NCBI GenBank assembly: GCA_949752745.1
Contig: OX457028.1
Coordinates: 7,396,922 to 7,460,921 of the forward strand
Origin: Protula sp. h YS-2021
Lineage: Eukaryota; Annelida; Polychaeta; Sabellida; Serpulidae
Reading direction: 5' to 3'
Length of the DNA: 64,000 nt
The notes beneath the pieces are model-generated. The model was given only the letters and a program-made list of their open reading frames with translations, was not told the DNA's origin and did not search any database. The translations under genes and the position numbers were made by a program. Positions 12,265 through 35,780 of this stretch are shown piece by piece (the first letter of the stretch is position 1; every line of letters starts with the position of its first letter).

Positions 12265-12316
12265 GGTGTGTATATAAGGCATAAATACTGGTTATATACA
12301 CGCCAGCGTGTATATA
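12265..12316. repeat. Outlying 40-bp dyad hairpin
   Basis: GGTGTGTATATAAGG at 12265 pairs with TTATATACACGCC ending at 12304, again exactly 40 bases, followed at once by another half-site (GCGTGTATATAG). It is the same unit as in the cluster at 4138-4650, about 8 kb away. Confidence 0.7.
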
Positions 12317-12325
12317 GACGCACCG

Positions 12326-13100
12326 TAAGCCAAATCACACTTTGGGCGTTCTCAATAAAAATGTGCAAAATTTCTGCGTTTCGAATAAAAATAACCGGGT
12401 AAAAAGTGAAAGAAATGATAGAGAGATTTCGCCTAAATATAAAATTTCTGTTGTACAAAAGAACAATCAGGTTTTTAACAACCCATGTGCTATTTTAAAA
12501 TTTTATTAAAAGTGTTAACAAATAGTTTCAAGCTTCATTTTCTTTATGTTCCGAGTACACTGATGGTTTTAAACTTGACGACAAAGACATACCTACACCA
12601 CACATAAACATCTGCTTCGAGGCGAACTGCCGCCCGAATGTCCGGGTTGCCAAGAGAGGCATACAGTAAAACATATTTTGATAAACTGCATAGACTTGCA
12701 AGACATTCGCTCCCGTTATTTTACTGTCAGTTCCATGACGGAGTTATTCGTGTAAAATAAAAGAAGCAAACGTGTATCAGTATTTTTAGTAATTATATCA
12801 TCTGCTTTTATTGTGTAGACATGCTTTTAGATTGTACACTGTTTTTAATATCTAACGCACATTTTAAGGTTTTGTCCGCTATGAACCTGAAAGACACAAT
12901 ATGACCCGCAAACGGTCGGCCGTGTCGTTAAAAAAAAAGTAACTAACTAACCTCCGAGTATGAGCTGTTTTTGCCATATTTCTTCAATATTTTCTCATTG
13001 TTTCTTTCTTTTTTTTTCCTTGGTTCCCTCGCAGTCGAAATTCAAAATTCTTGCACATTTTATTCAAAACACCGAAAGTGTGATTCGGCTTATTAATTTT
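12326..13100. mobile_element. Inverted-repeat-bounded segment holding a LINE remnant
   Basis: The left arm (TAAGCCAAATCACACTTTGG, ending near TTTCGAA at 12386) matches the right arm (TCGAAATTCAAAATTCTTGC to GTGTGATTCGGCTTA, about 13037-13100) in reverse complement over about 60 bases. Inside, 12540-12950 is a LINE remnant of the RNase-H family. YTDGFKLDDKD is joined directly to the terminal CCHC-like block (PECPGCQERHTVKHILINC), so about 150 codons are deleted, followed by the usual TGTCGTTAAA end and TAAC tail. Confidence 0.55.
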
Positions 13101-13410
13101 ACATATACTTTCTGTATAACACTTTGGAGTCTGGCACTCTCCACAACATTGCACGATCTAACACAACCGTAAAATCATATGTACTGGAGCTTTAGAACAG
13201 ACGTAATTAGAAAAATGGGGGTTTTACGATTGGAGTTTTTGCTGTGCTGATTGGAGATAGCAACCGTGGTATTCCCAGTTTTTGGCCGAGTTCCACTTGT
13301 ATTTTGGTGATTTGAAAAAAACTGTTACGCATAAACCAATAAATATTTCACAGCCATTTTTTTCTAGAACAATCCAGCCTATTGTGATAATTTAAAAACA
13401 ATAACTTATA

Positions 13411-13907
13411 TTTAACACTTGACAGGTTTTTGGCTTGCAAGGGTTATATGAATTTGTGCGAGCAGCCGTTCGTCCCTTTTTTTTCTTCTTGACACTTTTT
13501 CCGATTTGTTGTGTCTTCTTCTTCTCTGAAACTATGGGCCCTAGGACCATTAAACTTGGGACTTATGAAGAGTTTGATCTGAAATTGTGCATGTCACTTT
13601 TTATTTTCGTCTTCGATTTTGTTTTCTTTGATAAAGCGCCATGTGAAAAGAGTGTATTTTTTAAGTAAATGCAGAGCATTTAACGCTCGTCACAGAACAC
13701 ACAGTTGCTCAGCTCTGTGCGAGCTCTGACTGCGTAAATAGATAACACGGCGTATGCCTGATCAGTTAATAAAACCTCAAGTCAACAAAAACCAAACACT
13801 ACTCGGCTTATAAGACGTATCCAAGCTGTGTTGTTTGCAATATATTATTAAAGAAATAACCCATTAAAGGAAGTATTTTTGCGTTTTAATTTTTGTCAAG
13901 TGTTTAA
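13411..13907. mobile_element. 497-bp TIR element, copy 1
   Basis: Begins TTTAACACTTGACA and ends TGTCAAGTGTTTAA, near-perfect 14-base terminal inverted repeats. The interior matches 51127-51771 along most of its length (shared TGCAAGGGTTATATGAATTT, GAAACTATGGGCCCTAGGAC, GCGCCATGTGAAAAGAGTG). No coding capacity is seen. It is probably a non-autonomous DNA transposon. Confidence 0.65.
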
Positions 13908-14868
13908 CATTTCGCAAGTGAAATGAGGTTCTAGTTATTGACTGCACGTGTGTTAAATAGTAATACATTTACTGTGGCACTGCTTTTGGTTTTACTCCTT
14001 GTGTGTTTATGTTCTACCAGGAAATGTACTTGTGGTCCATGACCAGACCCAAAACCGTTAAGGATACAAAAATGAGAAATTTGATTTGGATAGACGGCAA
14101 CCTACTAAACTAATTTTGCTATTGTGCGTCCATAGCCACGTATACTTGGAAAAGTATATGTCATAATATTGTACTTGTAACATAAAAAAAAATATGATCA
14201 CCTGTATTTTTCTTGACATCGCCATCTTGATTTCTGTGGCGTCGTTTGTATAGCTGTTGATTAGCTGTTGATTAGTTCGCATAGAGTGCCATTTTTTCTC
14301 AAAACTTGTGTATTGTTTACCCTAGAAACACAGTTTATGCTTTTGTGTTTTATATTTGCAGATATGTCAATGTTTTTTTTTTTATTTACAGAATATGTTC
14401 TGAGTAATTCAAGGTATTTCCTTTAAATCATTAAAACCCACTCGGTTGCAGTTTCGTACTTGTAGGTGTTCGGAGAAAATCGCAAAAAATGCAAATTTAA
14501 ATTGTTTTATCTTCAAACATATCAGTAAGCAATAGTCTAAGCAATTAGAATAACAAACATAATTAACAGCATATGCGATGAAAACGGTAGCTCAAGAAGT
14601 TTTCACTTATATAACGGACCTACCTTGTACGAAATATACTAAAGTAAAAATTTGAATAACCACACCTTGAGGTTTACAGCATTTACAGAATTTAATAAAA
14701 CAATGAATTGAATAAGACCCTAAACTATGTAGGAAAAAAGAGAATAAAATAACAAAACTTTGCTATAAGCTAAGCTATATTATAGCAAATGGTATTATAT
14801 AATAACAATTTGAGCTATGCCGCGACAGAAGGCAAAGGACATGTTGGTTACACTTTGTTGTAAGATTC
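13908..14868. other. Intergenic AT-rich DNA, nothing recognised
   Basis: No coding similarity, no clear repeat and no RNA gene seen on either strand. Confidence 0.4.
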
Positions 14869-15300
14869 TTACAGACATTTTTTATAGATATCTTTAAATT
14901 GTGACACAGATGAACAATTTTGAAAACTGTCATTTAATTCACTCCACAAGTTGACTCCTACAGATGATACACAAAGTGCTTTCAATGATGTACGCTTATA
15001 TTTGACAATAAATTTACCGACTTGTCTTGAATCGAACTGTAGTCTTATATTTAAATCGAACAATTTATATCTTCTATCAGGAAGTAAGTTACATTTTGCT
15101 TTATACATAACGAGACAGGTATTTAATCTTATAATATCAACAAACTTTAGTAGATTGTACCTTGAAACTATTTTTTTTGTATGTGCCCGAAAATGAGGAT
15201 AATCAATTATTCTAACAGCTTTCTCTTGCAAAACTACTAAGTCATAGGTCCTTTTAAGAATTGCCCCATAGGTCCTTTTAAGAATTGCCCCATATTTCAC
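14869..15300 (-). pseudogene. LINE reverse transcriptase C-terminal fragment
   Basis: An open minus frame of 143 residues resembles the thumb and C-terminal part of CR1/L2/Rex-like RTs: LQEKAVRIIDYPHFRAHT, LNTCLVMYKAKCNLLPDR, SSVGVNLWSELNDSF and VSQFKDIYKKCL. It is 5'-truncated. Its first codons contain a 24-base direct duplication (YGAILKRT twice). Family assignment rests on motif order only. Confidence 0.6.
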
Positions 15301-16362
15301 AACAGTAACTCAGTACATTCTAAGTACATTGACACAGTCTCCCTGCCGCCTGCGTTTCCTTAGTAATCTTAATTTCCAGGTACACGCACACACAGTACTC
15401 GGTAGTCTGCCACTGGTAGCATCATAAATGAGGGGCATTAGGATTATGCTTACTGGCAAGGGTTCGGAGGCTTGAGGGCGTCGTGTCACTTTAAGAACCT
15501 GAGTTTCTAAGACCTTTGTTCTTACCTTACACTTTGATTTTTACATATTTTCACATATTAACAGTGGCAGATCACTGAGTAGTTAACCCCCTCCCTCAGA
15601 AAAGTGCCAATTTAAAGCAAAGTGCAAAGAAAAAATGTTTACCTACCACCCTCATGCCCCCAGTAATACCCAGGTCAGAAACACACACACAGTATTTAAT
15701 CCCTGTCCAGCAACAAGCGCAAAACCCTAATTTTAGACAAATGTTATAAAAAATACAAGGTGACCACAGTCGTGGGTGGCCACCAGCGTGTTTGGCCGCT
15801 TGTCCGGTGGCCATTATAGTGGATGGCCGCAATAGTAGGTTACTGGTTGTCCTACAGCGTAATGATCATAAATTTATTTTGTAATTCGTGCTCATATTTT
15901 AACAACAAATACAGACCATGTCGCGTATTCTAATAATAAAAATTCCGAGGCAAATTATTAGATTATCCGATATATTAGATGAACCGAGCTTCCTGTTTGA
16001 GAGGAACCCAAGACTTTCCTTAATGATGAAAGATTACAAATTACCTATTTCAACTCTTATTAACGCTATCCACCATACATTATTCACAAACAAGTCGTTC
16101 AAAATGAATACATGGTAATCCTTACCAGGGTATTTATGGCATTTTAACTCCGATTTTAATCCGCTGTGGAGACAAATGTAAAGAAACAGACAGCTAAATA
16201 CTATTGCTCCGATAGGCACTGTGTACACAAGGCACGCGCAGAATTTGACACGCTGCGGTACTATTTAAACAAGAGCTTCTGATAAGCAGCAACGTAATAT
16301 CCATTGTTCCAAACTAATTGCATGTTCCCGTGGCAACTATTTGTCTTTTTAATTTGTGTTTC
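15301..16362. other. Region upstream of CDK5
   Basis: No coding feature is recognised. A TTTCTAG at 16356-16362, just before the short leader of the first CDK5 coding exon, could be a 3' splice site. That would mean an upstream non-coding exon I could not locate. Confidence 0.3.
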
Positions 16363-16397
16363 TAGAAGAAAAGTTGGGACAAAATAAAGGGACAGAG

Positions 16398-28880
<12,483 letters not shown>

Positions 28881-28984
28881 GGTCACTCACGGAACTACAC
28901 ATCTGCAGGCATTCGAAGTGCAGTAACAACGGAAAGATTGTGGTGTAGAAAACTTAACGTTTTGAGTCTTCGTAAGACACGGGA

Positions 28985-29125
28985 AATATATGGCGCACTT
29001 AAGGCGCTGACATTCCCGGTGTAAGTAAACGTATGGCGCGGTAAATGCGCTGCGACGTTCCCAGGTGTAAGCACATGTATGGCGCGGTAAATGCGCTGCG
29101 GCATGCCCGGATGTAAACAAACCGG
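28985..29125 (+). repeat. Three-copy repeat in the CDK5 3' UTR
   Basis: Three tandem units of about 47 bases, two of them with ATGGCGCGGTAAATGCGCTG, which can fold as a small GCGC hairpin, followed by GTTCCC..GGTGTAAG. It lies inside the predicted 3' UTR. Confidence 0.65.
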
Positions 29126-29356
29126 TACGAGTAACAGCACTTGTATACATACGCTTTACATCGGCGTGAATTTTTGACAAGGAGGGATCTTTCGGAGAGC
29201 ACTGGTGTTTTGAATGTAAAGAGTTCGGATTTTGACATTAACATGTTCATCTAGTCATTTTTTTCCACTGAAAGCTGCGAGTTGTGTTCAGTTCAGTGTA
29301 AATGTTTTTTTTTTAATTTTAATTGTTTTTTGTTGTAATCCAGAAGAAAAAAAAAG

Positions 29357-29362
29357 AATAAA
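29357..29362 (+). promoter_or_regulatory. CDK5: Polyadenylation signal of CDK5 (AATAAA)
   Basis: Canonical AATAAA about 480 bases past the stop codon, within an A-rich context; the next minisatellite begins 17 bases later. I saw no earlier canonical hexamer in the 3' UTR. Confidence 0.6.
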
Positions 29363-29378
29363 TGATTAAGAAAGAGAA

Positions 29379-30105
29379 AAGACTTGGCCAATGTAGAGTT
29401 GTCCCAGAAAACATTTGGCCAATGTACAGCTATCCCAGAAAACACTTGGCCGAAGTAGAGCTGTCCCAGAATAAACTTGGCCGATGTAGAATTATCCCAG
29501 AAAAAACTTGGCCGATGTAGAACTGTCCCAGAAAACACTTGGTCGATGTAGAGCTTCCCAGAAACATTTGGCCGATGTAGAGCTATCCCAGAAAACCCCC
29601 GGCAGATGTAGAGCTTCCCAGAAAACACTTGGCCGATGTAGAGCTGTCCCAAAAAAAACTTGGCCGATGTAGAATTATCCAAGAAAACACTTGGCCGATG
29701 TAGAACTGTCCCAGAAAATACTTGGTCGATGTAGAGTTGTCCCAGAAAACACTGGGCGGATGTAGACTTGTCCCAGAAAACACTTGGCCGATGTAGAATT
29801 ATCCCAGAAAACACTTGGCCGATGTAGAACTGTCCCAGAAAATACTTGGTCGATGTAGAGTTGTCCCAGAAAACACTGGGCCGATGTAGACTTGTCCCAG
29901 AAAACACTTGGCCGATGTAGAACTGTCCCAGAAAACACTTGGCCGATGTAGAGCTGTCCCAGAAGAAACTTGGCCGATGTAGAATTATCCCAGAAAACAC
30001 TTGACCGATGTAGAACTGTCCCAGAAAACACTTGACCGATGTAGAATTATCCCAGAAAACACTTGGCCGATAAAGAACTGCCCCAGAAAATACTTGGTCG
30101 ATGTA
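29379..30105. repeat. About 31-bp minisatellite downstream of CDK5
   Basis: About 24 units of TTGGCCGATGTAGAACTGTC plus CCAGAAAACAC, with TGGTCGATG and ATTATCC variants. Long antisense frames (FWDNSTSAKCF-type repeats) result from the array. Confidence 0.92.
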
Positions 30106-30418
30106 GAACCACAAACAGAAAGTGCCCATAAACAACGTGTCGACGAACAGAACGTGTCCACAAACGAAATGTCCATAAACAGAAAGTGTCCACAAACAAC
30201 ATGTGGACAAACAGAAAGTGTCCATAAACAACATGTGGACAAACAGAAAGTGTCCATAAACATCAAATGGCCACAAACATCGTATCCACATACAGAAGGT
30301 GTCCATAAACAACGTGTCCTCAAACAAAAAGTGTCCACAAACAGATAATGGTCAGAAACAGGACGTGTCCACAAACAGAAAGTGTCCACAAACAGAAAGT
30401 GTCTACAAACAACGTGTC
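30106..30418. repeat. AAACAGAAAGTGTCC minisatellite
   Basis: Alternating 15-17-base units (CAAACAGAAAGTGTCCA and TAAACAACATGTGGA), about 18 in all, directly abutting the preceding array. Non-coding. Confidence 0.85.
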
Positions 30419-30545
30419 GAATAGAGTTTGAAGCAGCCCACTACTTTATTTTCACCCGTCGTGACTTGGGATAAACCTTTGAGCTCGTTTACGTTTTGTC
30501 TCCTGCACGAGTTTCCTGGTGACAGAAGCGCTTGAGACATGTATG

Positions 30546-31052
30546 TGTTTGGCGTCAACATGCCGACAGAAGCACTGCGGGGATCAATGTGTTTGCGAGT
30601 CAACATGCAGACAGAAGCACTGCGGGGATCAATGTGTTTGCGAGTCAACATGCTGACAAAAGCACTGCGGGGATCAGTGTGTTTGCACGTCAACATGCAG
30701 ACAGAAGCACTGCGGGGATCAGTGTGTTTGCACGTCAACATGCAGACAGAAGCACTGCGGGGATCAATGTGTTTGGCGTCAACATGCTGACAAAAGCACT
30801 GCGGGGATCAGTGTGTTTGCACGTCAACATGCAGACAGAAGCACTGCGGGGATCAATGTGTTTGGCGTCAACATGCAGACAGAAGCACTGCGGGGATCAA
30901 TGTGTTTGGCGTCAACATGCTGACAAAAGCACTGCGGGGATCAGTGTGTTTGGCGTCAACATGCTGACAAAAGCACTGCGGGGATCAATGTGTTTGGCGT
31001 CAACATGCTGACAAAAGCACTGCGGGGATCAGTGTGTTTGCACGTCAACATG
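30546..31052. repeat. 44/45-bp satellite, first block
   Basis: About eleven units of AACATGCAGACAGAAGCACT, GCGGGGATCAATGTGTTTGG and CGTC. Variants are CTGACAAAAGC for CAGACAGAAGC and GCACGTC (45 bp) for GCGTC (44 bp). The length alternation shifts frame between units. Confidence 0.95.
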
Positions 31053-31926
31053 TGAAATGTTACGTAAATACTACGTAACGGGGTTGGCAGTGTTTATGTG
31101 TTAAAGAAAAACAAAACGTAAACGTTCTATTTAACTTTAATTGGCAATAACGAACAATGCACAGGCACAATCAAGCAAGTATCTAAACCACAGACGAGAA
31201 AACAACGCTCCCGTTTACCACTGTACTTGTGATAGGCTTAAGTGTGATTGACTGAAAATAATAATGAAACTACGCTTAATAATCTACCTATAATTACCAT
31301 AACTTCTAATTATACTGACCTGAAAGCGTTTCCGTTTTTATGTAAAATTATATTTTTATTTTCTCATCTTAATTAATTAACCTACCATATTTCAACGATA
31401 AACATACAAATTATTCACTTATTTTATGTACATGTATATTTACTTTGTTTGAACCTGTTTAGAATTATTATTTGAACAATACCCTTCATGACAAAGAAAA
31501 ATCAACTCACCGTTTTAATATGCCCACTGCCCTACTCTTCTACATGTAAACTTCGATAAGTTCGATACATGTATAACTTCATTAAAACTACTGATTGGAA
31601 TCGGACAGGGGCATCTCATTATATATGGATCGGAGACAAAGAAAATGCGACCACATGGAAAGCCTTCAACCTACACATTTTTTTGGTTAAAATTAATGGA
31701 TTTGAACTACGAAGTATCCGTAAAAACAGGAAAGAAACTGCATGCTTTACTCAACCAAAACTGAATCAGCGGAAGCAAAAAGTGTGACGCCTATTTTTAA
31801 GAGAGAACTGTGAAACATGTATATATAAATATAAATATATCATGATTTTCTTTAATTTACATGTATCTAATTAAAACATACTTATGATATAATTAGTAAT
31901 ATAATTTATTTATTATTTGGCCGTAA
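31053..31926. mobile_element. AT-rich 874-bp insertion splitting the 44-bp satellite
   Basis: Unrelated AT-rich DNA flanked on both sides by CAACATG (31046-31052 and 31927-31933). That fits insertion with a 7-base target duplication, although CAACATG is also part of every satellite unit. The ends (TGAAATGTTACG and GGCCGTAA) show no clear inverted repeats. No coding domain is recognised. Confidence 0.4.
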
Positions 31927-34900
31927 CAACATGCAGACAGAAGCACTGCGGGGATCAGTGTGTTTACACGTCAACATGCAGACAGAAGCACTGCGGGAAT
32001 CAATGTGTTTGGCGTCAACATGCAGACAGAAGCACTGCGGGGATCAATGTTTTTGGCGTCAACATGCAGACAGAAGCACTGCGGGGATCAATGTGTTTGG
32101 CGTCAACATGCTGACAAAAGCACTGCAGGGATCAGTGTGTTTGGCGTCAACATGCTGACAAAAGCACTGTGGGGATCAATGTCTTTGGCGTCAACATGCT
32201 GACAAAAGCACTGCGGGGATCAGTGTGTTTGCACGTCAACATGCAGACAGAAGCACTGCGGGGATCAGTGTGTTTGCACGTCAACATGCAGACAGAAGCA
32301 CTGCGGGGATCAATGTGTTTCGCTTCAACATGCAGACAGAAGCACTGCGGGGATCAATGTGTTTGCACGTCAACATGCAGACAGAAGCACTGCGGGGATC
32401 AATGTGTTTCGCTTCAACATGCAGACAGAAGCACTGCGGGGATCAATGTGTTTGCACGTCAACATGCAGACAGAAGCACTGCGGGGATCAATGTTTTTGG
32501 CGTCAACATGCAGACAGAAGCACTGCGGGGATCAATGTGTTTGGCGTCAACATGCTGACAAAAGCACTGCAGGGATCAGTGTGTTTGGCGTCAACATGCT
32601 GACAAAAGCACTGTGGGGATCAATGTCTTTGGCGTCAACATGCTGACAAAAGCACTGCGGGGATCAGTGTGTTTGCACGTCAACATGCAGACAGAAGCAC
32701 TGCGGGGATCAGTGTGTTTGCACGTCAACATGCAGACAGAAGCACTGCGGGGATCAATGTGTTTCGCTTCAACATGCAGACAGAAGCACTGCGGGGATCA
32801 GTGTGTTTGCACGTCAACATGCAGACAGAAGCACTGCGGGGATCAATGTGTTTCGCTTCAACATGCAGACAGAAGCACTGCGGGGATCAATGTGTTTGCA
32901 CGTCAACATGCAGACAGAAGCACTGCGGGGATCAATGTTTTTGGCGTCAACATGCAGACAGAAGCACTGCGGGGATCAATGTGTTTGGCGTCAACATGCT
33001 GACAAAAGCACTGCAGGGATCAGTGTGTTTGGCGTCAACATGCTGACAAAAGCACTGTGGGGATCAATGTCTTTGGCGTCAACATGCTGACAAAAGCACT
33101 GCGGGGATCAGTGTGTTTGCACGTCAACATGCAGACAGAAGCACTGCGGGGATCAGTGTGTTTGCACGTCAACATGCAGACAGAAGCACTGCGGGGATCA
33201 ATGTGTTTCGCTTCAACATGCAGACAGAAGCACTGCGGGGATCAATGTGTTTGCACGTCAACATGCTGACAAAAGCACTGCGGGGATCAATGTGTTTGGC
33301 GTCAACATGCTGACAAAAGCACTGTGGGGATCAGTGTGTTTGCACGTCAACATGCAGACAGAAGCACTGCGGGGATCAATGTGTTTGGCGTCAACATGCA
33401 GACAGAAGCACTGCGGGGATCAATGTTTTTGGCGTCAACATGCAGACAGAAGCACTGCGGGGATCAATGTGTTTGGCGTCAACATGCTGACAAAAGCACT
33501 GCAGGGATCAGTGTGTTTGGCGTCAACATGCTGATAAAAGCACTGTGGGGATCAATGTCTTTGGCGTCAACATGCTGACAAAAGCACTGCGGGGATCAGT
33601 GTGTTTGCACGTCAACATGCAGACAGAAGCACTGCGGGGATCAGTGTGTTTGCACGTCAACATGCAGACAGAAGCACTGCGGGGATCAATGTGTTTCGCT
33701 TCAACATGCAGACAGAAGCACTGCGGGGATCAATGTGTTTGGCGTCAACATGCTGACAAAAGCACTGCGGGGATCAGTGTGTTTGCACGTCAACATGCTG
33801 ACAAAAGCACTGCGGGGATCAATGTGTTTGGCGTCAACATGCTGACAAAAGCACTGTGGGGATCAGTGTGTTTGCACGTCAACATGCAGACAGAAGCACT
33901 GCGGGGATCAGTGTGTTTGCACGTCAACATGCAGACAGAAGCACTGCGGGGATCAATGTGTTTGGCGTCAACATGCTGACAAAAGCACTGCGGGGATCAA
34001 TGTGTTTGGCGTCAACATGCTGACAAAAGCACTGCGGGGATCAGTGTGTTTGCACGTCAACATGCAGACAGAAGCACTGCGGGGATCAGTGTGTTTGCAC
34101 GTCAACATGCAGACAGAAGCACTGCAGGGATCAATGTGTTTGGCGTCAACATGCAGACAGAAGCACTGCGGGGATCAATGTGTTTGGTGTCAACATGCTG
34201 ACAAAAGCACTGCAGGGATCAGTGTGTTTGGCGTCAACATGCTGACAAAAGCACTGCGGGGATCAGTGTGTTTGCACGTCAACATGCAGACAAAAGCACT
34301 GCGGGGATCAGTGTGTTTGCACGTCAAAATGCAGACAGAAGCACTGCGGGGATCAGTGTGTTTGCACGTCAACATGCAGACAGAAGCACTGCGGGGATCA
34401 ATGTGTTTGGCGTCAACATGCAGACAGAAGCACTGCGGGGATCAATGTGTTTGGTGTCAACATGCTGACAAAAGCACTGCGGGGATCAGTGTGTTTGCAC
34501 GTCAACATGCAGACAAAAGCACTGCGGGGATCAGTGTGTTTGCACGTCAACATGCAGACAGAAGCACTGCGGGGATCAGTGTGTTTGGCGTCAACATGCT
34601 GACAAAAGCACTGCGGGGATCAGTGTGTTTGCACGTCAACATGCAGACAGAAGCACTGCGGGGATCAATGTGTTTGGCGTCAACATGCTGACAAAAGCAC
34701 TGCGGGGATCAGTGTGTTTGCACGTCAACATGCAGACAGAAGCACTGCGGGGATCAGTGTGTTTGCACGTCAACATGCAGACAGAAGCACTGCGGAGATC
34801 AATGTGTTTGGCGTCAACATGCTGACAAAAGCACTGCAGGGATCAGTGTGTTTGGCGTCAACATGCTGACAAAAGCACTGCGGGGATCAGTGTGTTTGCA

Positions 34901-35780
34901 CGTCAACATGCAGACAGAAGCACTGCGGAGATCAATGTGTTTGGCGTCAACATGCTGACAAAAGCACTGCGGGGATCAGTGTGTTTGCACGTCAACATGC
35001 AGACAGAAGCACTGCGGGGATCAGTGTGTTTGCACGTCAACATGCAGACAGAAGCACTGCAGGGATCAATGTGTTTGGCGTCAACATGCAGACAGAAGCA
35101 CTGCGGGGATCAATGTGTTTGGTGTCAACATGCTGACAAAAGCACTGCAGGGATCAGTGTGTTTGGCGTCAACATGCTGACAAAAGCACTGCGGGGATCA
35201 GTGTGTTTGCACGTCAACATGCAGACAGAAGCACTGCGGAGATCAATGTGTTTGGCGTCAACATGCTGACAAAAGCACTGCGGGGATCAGTGTGTTTGCA
35301 CGTCAACATGCAGACAGAAGCACTGCGGGGATCAGTGTGTTTGCACGTCAACATGCAGACAGAAGCACTGCGGGGATCAATGTGTTTGGCGTCAACATGC
35401 AGACAGAAGCACTGCGGGGATCAATGTGTTTGGTGTCAACATGCTGACAAAAGCACTGCAGGGATCAGTGTGTTTGCACGTCAACATGCAGACAGAAGCA
35501 CCGCGGGAATCAGTGTGTTTGCAAGTCAACAAGCAGAGGGAAGCACTTGAGGGATAAATGTCTTTCGCGTCAACATGCTGACAGAAGCACTGCCGGGATC
35601 AATGTGTTTGCAAGTCCACATACAGACAAACGCACTCCGTGGATAAATGTGCTTGAAGTCAACAAGCAGAGGGGAGCACTTGAGGGATAAATGTGTTTGC
35701 ACGTCAACATGCAGACAGAGGCACGGGGGGGGGGCGGGATAAGTTGGTTTGCACGTCAACATGCAGAGCACATAAGGCTG
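31927..35780. repeat. 44/45-bp satellite, main block with 444-bp higher-order repeat
   Basis: More than 80 units of the same 44/45-base family. A marker pair (GCACTGCAGGGATCAGTGTG followed by GCACTGTGGGGATCAATGTC) recurs at about 32124, 32568, 33012 and 33501, i.e. spacings of 444, 444 and 489 bases. That is ten or eleven monomers, so blocks of units were duplicated together. Past 35500 the units are strongly diverged and end in a G-run at about 35737. Reading frames in all registers are repeat products. Confidence 0.95.

Noticed and set aside
29293..30389. 344-codon minus frame with FWDNSTSAKCFLGQ repeats
   Set aside because: Entirely minisatellite sequence read antisense; no conserved domain.
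30532..35550. Overlapping open frames with repeated MQTEALRGS- and CRQKHCGDQC-type peptides
   Set aside because: All derive from the 44/45-bp satellite; unit length changes shift frame and no start, splice or family evidence exists.
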